NCBI GenBank assembly: GCA_050949705.1
Contig: JBMNGG010000010.1
Coordinates: forward strand, 1-12,109
Length of the DNA stretch: 12,109 nt
Reading direction: 5' to 3'
Origin: JBMNGG01 sp050949705
GTDB lineage: Bacteria > Bacillota > Thermosediminibacteria > Thermosediminibacterales > Tepidanaerobacteraceae
Of the stretch, positions 7,344 to 12,109 are shown piece by piece; position 1 is the stretch's first letter; each line of letters starts with the position of its first letter. The position numbers and the translations under genes were made by a program. The notes under the pieces were generated by a model. That model was not told the DNA's origin. It searched no databases and saw nothing but the letters and a program-made list of their open reading frames with translations.

Positions 7344-8048
7344 TTATTCAAAATCACCAGGATTTACACGCATATCAAAACCATTCTTCATGTTATTTAA
7401 AGCTACTTTAATACTTTCAATGACGATCCTTTGTATAAACGGATGGTAGTATAATGGCTTTTTGTCCATATATAGTAATGCGCACAAAGTTGTTTTTACC
7501 ATATCTGTTTGTTGGTTTTTTTCTAAAAAATCTGCTGAAAGTACTAACATTCTTTTTATCATATCCTTATTAGGCTCAATAAGCTCGCTGGTGAAGCTGG
7601 AAAAAAGTTTTTCAACTCTTTTATGTGTCATCGTTTTGATCGTAAAACCTCTCTTAGACTTGTTCTCCTCCGCATAGTCATATACTCTTGGTTCTGCTAC
7701 AAACCAGTCACTGAAAACATTGTAATTCAATAAGTCGAAAGTATCTTTCAAATACTCTTCATCATTTTTAATTAATTCCAAATCATAATCAGAAAAATTT
7801 GGATTATAGCGTTCACGTTTTATATAGCAGTTTTGCTCTAGGATATATTGCCAAAAGTAAAATTGATATGGAATAGGGGTATCTTTAATTTGATTAATAT
7901 ATAGTGCATCACCTAATAATGTTAATGCATAGTCTAAATCACACTTTAGCACAACAGTTGTCTTTGAGAAATCCTTTACGGAAGAATTAAGTTCACGTGG
8001 AGTTATATGTGAAAACACCCCAACAATCCCTAATACCCGTGTCAACAT
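7344..8048 (-). pseudogene. C-terminal part of a frameshifted HEAT-repeat protein
   Basis: A 234-codon open frame that I read as the second half of the gene starting at 8928. Its own ATG at 8046-8048 has no ribosome site, and its first 13 or so codons overlap the preceding frame, which there still encodes plausible protein (LLINVDTGIRDCWG). Removing one base from the AAAA at 8012-8015 (TTTT on the coding strand) joins the two into one frame of 527 codons, reading WGVSHITPRELNSS across the junction; the 1585-base span 7344-8928 is exactly 3n+1. The segment is mostly helical, aromatic-rich, with conserved-looking WFVAEPRVYDY and a final helical bundle; no catalytic motif is recognised. Either a recent mutation, a sequence error, or ribosomal frameshifting could explain it. 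Confidence 0.7.
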
Positions 8049-8928
8049 TGATTAATAGATTCACAAAGCTAAGTTTCCTACTCTTAAAAGGGTTTTTCCA
8101 TGCCATCCATAATGCTCTACTTCCTAGACCATCTATAGAAGAAACGAATACTTTTGATGGTTTCTCTAGCTTTTTCCAAGGTTCAAACAGTTCAATAGAT
8201 ATACCGCTAAATTTTAACCTTTGCATTTCGCGTTGAATGAGTTTTTTTATCTCATCAGTCAATGGTTTATTTCCTAATTTGTATAAAGCATATAGAGCTT
8301 TTCCTGATTTTATTTTACCCAATGCTCTTACAGCCTCGTAGGCTACTGGAGGGTCATCTATTGATGCTATTATTTGTAATAGCATAATAGCCCTTTCATC
8401 TTTTTGATTGCCTAAGTCTTTTATGTAAGCTAGCTTCATTTCCAATGAAAACTCTTCTAAGTCATCGAGAATATATGTAATTAAAAATGGATCTTCCTCT
8501 ATATCTCTGAGCATATCTGTAAGTGATTCGGAAGCCATCTTGTCAAAGTCTTTCATGATCATTTCTAAAGGAAGCTCTCCCGCATCAATACCATAATGAG
8601 ACAATACTGCAAGCACCCTAGCTTTTACTTTATCACAAACACTTGGCATTGTTAGTATCTCCAACAATGGTTCAACTACACAATAATCATCAGCAAATTC
8701 TAAAGCATAGCAAATAATTGGAGCTAACTCTGTGTCATTTTCTCTAAGCTTAGAAAGGCATACAGGTATGACTTGTTCTCCTAAACGAAAAATCCTTTTC
8801 ATGGATTCGTCCATTTGCCAAATTGTTTGCTCTTTACCTTTTAAAGATTCGAGTTGATCTATTATTTGTTTTTTATATAAAAGTCTATAATCGACTTTAG
8901 GCATTTTTTCTCGAGTTCTCTTTTGCAT
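7993..8928 (-). CDS. HEAT-repeat protein of unknown function, N-terminal part (frame broken near 8012)
   Basis: No named family recognised. The frame encodes 311 residues; about 45-230 form paired amphipathic helices of HEAT type, e.g. GEQVIPVCLSKLRE, VVEPLLEILTM and AVRALGKIKSGKALYALYKL. Such scaffolds bind proteins. After the repeats is a charged linker and a segment with FVSSIDGLGSRALWMAWKNP and FVNLLINVDTGIRDCW that looks like the start of a second domain, continued in another frame (7344-8048). The last eight codons before TGA (7993-7995) are probably out of frame. The ATG at 8926-8928 has GGAG six bases upstream. It is first in a probable operon with metK; no functional link to methionine metabolism is visible in the sequence. 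Intact length would be about 527 residues. Confidence 0.75.
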   Translation of the reverse strand: MQKRTREKMPKVDYRLLYKKQIIDQLESLKGKEQTIWQMDESMKRIFRLGEQVIPVCLSKLRENDTELAPIICYALEFADDYCVVEPLLEILTMPSVCDKVKARVLAVLSHYGIDAGELPLEMIMKDFDKMASESLTDMLRDIEEDPFLITYILDDLEEFSLEMKLAYIKDLGNQKDERAIMLLQIIASIDDPPVAYEAVRALGKIKSGKALYALYKLGNKPLTDEIKKLIQREMQRLKFSGISIELFEPWKKLEKPSKVFVSSIDGLGSRALWMAWKNPFKSRKLSFVNLLINVDTGIRDCWGVFTYNST

Positions 8929-8967
8929 TGCCTGCTCCTTTCAACAGCTGAAAAATTCACTCCGTAT

Positions 8968-8996
8968 ATTATATTATAACTAATTCCTTTTAGCAA
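8968..8996 (-). promoter_or_regulatory. Sigma-A-like promoter of the HEAT-metK unit
   Basis: Read on the minus strand: TTGCTA (8991-8996), 17 bases, TATAAT (8968-8973), with a perfect -10 and four of six bases in the -35. A second TATAAT overlaps at 8973-8978, but at a poor spacing. It lies between the FBPase terminator and the HEAT gene ATG, leaving a short leader without a riboswitch. Confidence 0.6.
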
Positions 8997-9002
8997 TGTC
9001 AC

Positions 9003-9044
9003 TTAAAAAGAAACAAAAAGCACCAAACTTTTTGCTGGTGCTTT
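9003..9044 (-). terminator. Rho-independent terminator of the FBPase gene
   Basis: Perfect 9-bp stem AAAGCACCA (9017-9025) and TGGTGCTTT (9036-9044) with a 10-base loop. On the minus strand the stem is followed by UUGUUUCUUUUU. It lies about 50 bases after the FBPase stop and insulates the HEAT-metK promoter. Confidence 0.85.
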
Positions 9045-9092
9045 GTATGTTTTATTTTCAACATCTGATTAATAGGGGTAGTTAAGGCCTAT

Positions 9093-10181
9093 CTATGAAA
9101 ATCTTTTTTTCAGTTTTTCCATCACTTGAGGCATTGTTGTATATTCCATTTCATCAAGAGGCAGACGATGGGGTTCAAAAGGTCCCAATTGCCTTATGTA
9201 GTCAGCAGCTTCAAGAGCCTTTTGTCTTGCTCTGTCAAAAGCAACATCAGCAAAAAGGTCCTGAGGTCCTACCAGTTTCCCATCAGCTAATTGAAAACCC
9301 ATTGCAATTACACGAGGTGGGCCGTCAAAGCGAGTAGGAACAGCGTCCTTTTGAGATACGGGTATTATAGGACCATAGTGAGAGCCTCTCATCCAACCTG
9401 TTACTAAGTGTGGGTTGGCAAATGGTTCTAATACTTCACCAACTGCAGGTAATCCACTCTGACAACGTACAATTAATACAGGGTCGTCTTTTCCTACATA
9501 GCGTCCTGCCAGTTGATTCATTTTTTGCGTAGATGAAATAGAAGCAATTTCTCCATTTTTAGTATATACGCTTTTTACCACATAACGATTAGAAGCACCT
9601 AAAAAAACTAATAAATCATACATCTCTTCTGGACATGAAAAAATAATTTTTTTATCTTCTATAAGGTCAAGCACTTCAAACTTAAACCCTTCATGCATTT
9701 TAGGATCTATTACAAGACCTATAGTATTAAATGGGTCGGCAAATATTTTGTAAAGGGGAAAATTCCATGCTCCTGGTTCGGTTTTATCTGCCATAAATAT
9801 TATTACGGGTTCGCTAGCCCTTTCTTCAAATTCCATCTCGGCAATTCCCGGTCCCATGCCTTTAATATTTCCGGAAAAGGCATCAGACAAAAGATCCTGT
9901 CCTGCGCCATACATTTTTAGCTTTTTAGCTATTTCAGTACAATTGACAAAAGTTTTCCAAGCTAATGAGTGAATTCTTTCATCATCAATTCCATTTCGAT
10001 GTGCTAATACAAGATTAATATCATCACCTACATGTGTGACAAAGTAATCTACTAATAATTCTTTTCCTTCTGTTGCTAAATTATTCTCTGCTTCCTTCAA
10101 CATATCGGGATGTACACTGCCGTGCCCGACAAATCCGCCTACATCCGCCTTAAATACTGAAAGAGTTATCTTTGAACTCAA
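9093..10181 (-). CDS. fbp: Class V (archaeal-type) fructose-1,6-bisphosphate aldolase/phosphatase
   Basis: A bifunctional gluconeogenic enzyme: condenses dihydroxyacetone phosphate and glyceraldehyde 3-phosphate to FBP and then removes the 1-phosphate, giving fructose 6-phosphate. The 362 residues cover the whole family. Metal-binding positions seen: Asp13 and His20 (KADVGGFVGH), Asp53-Asp54 (VGDD), Gln95 (GAGQD), Asp132-Lys133 (MADKTEPG). The aldolase site is Tyr228 and Lys231 with Asp232-Asp233 (YVGKDD); Gln241, Asp286 and Tyr347 also fit the archaeal enzyme. Residue roles are from the characterised archaeal family, not tested here. The start is TTG (10179-10181) with AGGAGG eight bases upstream. 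The gene stands alone, with its own promoter, palindrome and terminator. The family is typical of archaea and of deep-branching, often thermophilic or autotrophic bacteria, including some Clostridia. Confidence 0.96.
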   Translation of the reverse strand: MSSKITLSVFKADVGGFVGHGSVHPDMLKEAENNLATEGKELLVDYFVTHVGDDINLVLAHRNGIDDERIHSLAWKTFVNCTEIAKKLKMYGAGQDLLSDAFSGNIKGMGPGIAEMEFEERASEPVIIFMADKTEPGAWNFPLYKIFADPFNTIGLVIDPKMHEGFKFEVLDLIEDKKIIFSCPEEMYDLLVFLGASNRYVVKSVYTKNGEIASISSTQKMNQLAGRYVGKDDPVLIVRCQSGLPAVGEVLEPFANPHLVTGWMRGSHYGPIIPVSQKDAVPTRFDGPPRVIAMGFQLADGKLVGPQDLFADVAFDRARQKALEAADYIRQLGPFEPHRLPLDEMEYTTMPQVMEKLKKRFS

Positions 10182-10200
10182 TTTATTAACCTCCTATTTT

Positions 10201-10244
10201 GTGTTATACTATTTCGGCCAAGCACATAGAATGTGCTATACTAT
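10201..10244 (-). repeat. Direct repeat pair flanking the FBPase leader palindrome
   Basis: GTGTTATACTAT (10201-10212) and GTGCTATACTAT (10233-10244) match at 11 of 12 bases and are 32 bases apart, close to three helical turns. Both lie between the candidate promoter and the ribosome site of the FBPase gene. Confidence 0.55.
10221..10237. promoter_or_regulatory. Palindrome downstream of the FBPase promoter, candidate operator
   Basis: AGCACAT-AGA-ATGTGCT, perfect 7-bp arms around 3 bases. It lies just after the expected transcription start, where a repressor could block the polymerase, or could form a small hairpin in the leader. No U-tract follows, so it is not a terminator. The cognate protein is unknown. 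Confidence 0.5.
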
Positions 10245-10248
10245 ATAT

Positions 10249-10277
10249 ATATTCTACATCATATTAAACATTCCTTC
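10249..10277 (-). promoter_or_regulatory. Candidate sigma-H-like promoter of the FBPase gene
   Basis: Read on the minus strand: GAAGGAATG (10269-10277), 11 bases, GTAGAATAT (10249-10257), the closest of the three matches to RnAGGAWWW-N11-RnnGAATWW. A sigma-A reading is also possible here: TTGAAG, 17 bases, TAGAAT. Confidence 0.5.
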
Positions 10278-10322
10278 AAAGTATTTTTTGGTATATGAAA
10301 AATTTTATGACACTTAATAATG

Positions 10323-10356
10323 AAAAAACACCGTTTCCAAATGAAAACGATGTTTT
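10323..10356 (-). terminator. Rho-independent terminator of the DUF2007-like gene
   Basis: The arms at 10325-10336 and 10345-10356 pair over 12 positions in minus-strand RNA, one of them a U-G pair (on the plus strand that position is a C-A mismatch). The arm is followed by six U on the minus strand (A run 10323-10328). This shows the terminator belongs to the minus strand and ends the small gene upstream. Confidence 0.75.
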
Positions 10357-10371
10357 ACATAACATATATAG

Positions 10372-10617
10372 TTATTCATCATCTAAAGAAATACTGCTGC
10401 TTTTTCTTATATCGTTTAATATATCTAGAATTTGTTTTTTATATGAAATAGGTGCATTAACAAAACCCCAACCTTTTTGGGTCTGAAATATATTATCATA
10501 AACTGAATCACGGTATGTTCCTACCAAGTGTGGAATACCAAACTCTTCTAATAAAGAGGCTAATAATTTAGCCTCTATTTCATTTTCTAAAGTGGCCACT
10601 TTTATTACTTCTTCCAT
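10372..10617 (-). CDS. Small DUF2007-like protein (putative signal-transducing domain)
   Basis: An 81-residue protein beginning MEEVIKVATLENEIEAKLLASLLEEFGIPHLV. The pattern (hydrophobic strand, N-E-x-E-A helix, L-L-E-x-x-G-I-P strand) is that of the DUF2007 family, small ferredoxin-like-fold proteins of unproven signalling role. The C-terminal half (GWGFVNAPISYKKQILDIL) completes the fold with a last strand and helix, and the tail is acidic. The frame is open to a GTG at 10645-10647, but AGGAGG (10624-10629) lies six bases before the ATG at 10615-10617 and decides the start. It is a single gene with its own terminator; the upstream -10-like GATAAT has only a weak -35. Confidence 0.8.
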   Translation of the reverse strand: MEEVIKVATLENEIEAKLLASLLEEFGIPHLVGTYRDSVYDNIFQTQKGWGFVNAPISYKKQILDILNDIRKSSSISLDDE

Positions 10618-10740
10618 ATTTGGCCTCCTATTTATTATTACTCCCACTCTTCATTGTATATTATCAGATATATATTAAATCTTTTAAATTAGCCATTATT
10701 TTACCGTTCATTTATGTTCTATCCGTCTAATTTAGATGTA

Positions 10741-11126
10741 TTTCAACTTAACTTTACCCATTCCAGTCCCAGTTCCAATTAGAAATTAGACTATAAAATT
10801 TATTGGACGTAGTAAGCTTCAGCAAATCTACCTTGATTAAAAGATTTAATCTGATTTTTAAAAATCTACTCGTCACGAACCTAGTTTACTCGTCATGGAA
10901 AATACCCTACTCTTTTAAAAAAACACCTTATATATAATGATTTTAGCTATCATAATTGAAATTTATTGTGATTTTGCTCTTCATATGCTTAGTATACTCG
11001 ACACGAATTAAATCTACTCGTCACGGACTACTTTTACTCCACATGAGTTTATTATGTTTCTTTTACTGCACCTTAAATATGTTTTTAACTTAATCTACCA
11101 TTTAAAATCCCAGTTCCAGTAAAGAA
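10741..11126. repeat. Imperfect direct duplication flanking the motif array
   Basis: The segments 10741-10785 and 11083-11126 can be aligned with small gaps: each begins TTT(C/T)AACTTAA, continues with a TACC-ATT-like stretch and shares the exact ten bases CCCAGTTCCA (10768-10777 and 11109-11118). They are about 341 bases apart and enclose the 20-bp array. Similarity outside the ten-base core is modest. Confidence 0.4.
10867..11047 (+). repeat. Iteron-like array: 13-bp motif TACTCGTCACGAA at 20-bp steps
   Basis: Five clear copies, all in one direction: 10867 TACTCGTCACGAA, 10887 TACTCGTCATGGA, 10995 TACTCGACACGAA, 11015 TACTCGTCACGGA, 11035 TACTCCACATGAG. Steps within each cluster are exactly 20 bases. 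A degenerate copy at 10975 (TGCTCTTCATATG) keeps the 20-base phase and another is possible at 10908 (TACTC only). The first and fourth copies share 16 exact bases, AAATCTACTCGTCACG. The remaining 7 bases of each unit vary, so the core is conserved and not the whole unit, as for protein-binding sites. The core contains the small palindrome TCGTCACGA. The binding protein is unknown. Confidence 0.75.
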
Positions 11127-11149
11127 TTTTAAGATAATACTAAATCAAT

Positions 11150-12109
11150 TTATAGATAATTCTCCAATCCTTTAGATTTAATCAATTCAATAGCTTTTAA
11201 CTCTTCTTCACTAAGCTCTTCTTTTTCAGAATTAGCTGGATTGGAGCTCCAATTTTCAAAAATATTCATAATCCTATCTGAAATTCTTATATCTCGTTCC
11301 CTTATTTGTTCTAATTTCCAGTCTCTTAGGTGAGTTTGGGATAACTCTTGAACAATTGAGATATTGGACTTTTTATAAGATTCCTTTTTCTTTGTAAAAT
11401 AACCATTACTAGCTACAATGTTCAAGCGTTTCTCAAAAGGCACTTTATTACCTAAATGCTCAATGGTATTATCAACCTCTTCTTCTGAAGTATTGGGGAA
11501 ATAAGATTCTTGCCATTTCTTCGGTAATATATGTTCAATTTCCCACTTATCAGGTAACAATTCCTTTTGATTTTCATTATCATAAGCTAGCAATTTTAAT
11601 AGCATTCTAACAACATTTCTATGAGGATTCTTTAATTCTTCTTTAATTTCATTTTTATCTATTGCCCTAAATTCAATCCTCGGCTTTTCATTATTAATAA
11701 TTTCTGCATTTAAATTAAGTATATTTTGTTTAACAGCATTTACTGTAGGCGTTACTATGTATCGACTACATAGATTGACAAATAACCACTTTAGAAAATT
11801 CAAGAAATTTTCTTCAAAATCTATGGACTCCTTATGTTTTAAATAATAATTTACCACTGGATACTTCCAAAATTCATTTGGATAGGATCTTAGCATATCT
11901 AATATTTTTAAAATTTCAAAATTACTAGACCATGACTCTCCTTCTATTTCTTCATGATTATTTACTACACTCCAAAAATTTAAAATAGAATTCAAATTGT
12001 CCATAAGATTAGGCTCAAACAACCTATAAAATCCATTGCTTGAATAATATTTTCTCAAACCTGGAGTTGTTGTTTTCCTATCGTTTTCTAATGCACGTAG
12101 ATAAAACAT
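11150..12109 (-). CDS. GmrSD-like (DUF262/DUF1524) restriction protein, C-terminal part
   Basis: The gene enters from the right edge; 319 residues of the C-terminus are visible and the ATG at 12107-12109 is probably internal. The helical first part fits the spacer after a DUF262 ParB/sulfiredoxin-like NTPase domain, which would lie outside the window. At visible residues 185-260 is a DUF1524 HNH-type nuclease: WEIEHILPKKW (His193), IEHLGN, then LNIVASNGYFTKKKESYKKS, matching the family order H..P - HLGN - N....N..F..K...Y..S. Such proteins are type IV restriction enzymes acting on modified DNA or relatives used in phage defence; the substrate cannot be told from this end. The acidic tail EKEELSEEELKAIELIKSKG is not part of the nuclease. 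No terminator with a U-tract was recognised after the stop. It marks the start of accessory sequence. Confidence 0.82.
   Translation of the reverse strand: MFYLRALENDRKTTTPGLRKYYSSNGFYRLFEPNLMDNLNSILNFWSVVNNHEEIEGESWSSNFEILKILDMLRSYPNEFWKYPVVNYYLKHKESIDFEENFLNFLKWLFVNLCSRYIVTPTVNAVKQNILNLNAEIINNEKPRIEFRAIDKNEIKEELKNPHRNVVRMLLKLLAYDNENQKELLPDKWEIEHILPKKWQESYFPNTSEEEVDNTIEHLGNKVPFEKRLNIVASNGYFTKKKESYKKSNISIVQELSQTHLRDWKLEQIRERDIRISDRIMNIFENWSSNPANSEKEELSEEELKAIELIKSKGLENYL

Larger units (their letters stand above)
10618..11149. other. Gene-free junction region of about 530 bp
   Basis: No reading frame with a ribosome site is visible on either strand. It holds the leader of the DUF2007-like gene (to about 10680), an imperfect direct duplication (10741-10785 and 11083-11126), and the 20-bp-periodic motif array (10867-11047), with a very AT-rich core at 10900-10975. 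It separates core metabolic genes from a restriction-type gene. I see no tRNA, transposase remnant or recognisable att core. Confidence 0.6.

Noticed and set aside
8046..8048. ATG as an independent start for the downstream HEAT-region frame
   Set aside because: There is no ribosome site, and the first codons overlap a frame that still encodes family-like protein, so a frameshifted continuation is the better reading.
8929..9002. Possible SAM riboswitch leader for the HEAT-metK unit
   Set aside because: The leader is only about 30-40 bases after the predicted transcription start and shows no S-box helices.
10295..10486. Plus-strand open frame of 63 codons
   Set aside because: It lacks a ribosome site and covers the minus-strand terminator at 10323-10356 and the end of the DUF2007-like gene; a shadow frame.
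10867..11047. CRISPR array
   Set aside because: The repeat core is only 13 bases with 7-base variable gaps, far too short for repeat-spacer units.

Overview
The window is AT-rich, low-GC Gram-positive DNA with strong AGGAGG-type ribosome sites, several TTG/GTG starts, rho-independent terminators and a DegS/DegU pair whose predicted phospho-acceptor residues number exactly as in Bacillus (His189, Asp56). The archaeal-type class V fructose-1,6-bisphosphatase beside these points to an anaerobic member of the Clostridia. I cannot name the species.

Layout. From 118 to 1806 (+) lies a membrane-anchored, extracytoplasmic family 18 glycoside hydrolase. It converges, with no intergenic base, on a membrane diguanylate cyclase (minus strand, to 3462). 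A minus-strand terminator at 3530-3558 separates that gene from a deg-like operon: degS-like kinase (start 6007), degU-like regulator (TTG start 4842) and a small membrane-anchored protein of unknown function (start 4128). Next is metK (6109-7308), downstream of a HEAT-repeat gene (7344-8928) that is split in two frames by an apparent one-base insertion. A sigma-A-like promoter at 8968-8996 probably drives that HEAT-metK unit. Further right are a monocistronic FBP aldolase/phosphatase gene (9093-10181), which has its own promoter, palindrome and terminator, and a small DUF2007-like gene (10372-10617), also with a terminator. All the genes from 1807 to 10617 are on the minus strand.

From 10618 the character changes. 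About 530 bp without a gene carry an array of 13-bp motifs repeated at exactly 20-bp steps, plus an imperfect direct duplication. After that comes the C-terminal part of a DUF262/DUF1524 (GmrSD-like) restriction protein that runs off the right edge. This looks like a junction between core chromosome and an accessory defence segment; the repeat array is the least explained feature of the window.

How it fits together. The diguanylate cyclase, degS and FBPase genes each have an upstream element of the form AGGnWWW-N11/12-RTAGAATAT, which matches the known sigma-H promoter pattern. If real, this would place c-di-GMP synthesis, the DegS-DegU relay and gluconeogenesis under one transition-phase control. 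This is an inference from sequence pattern only.
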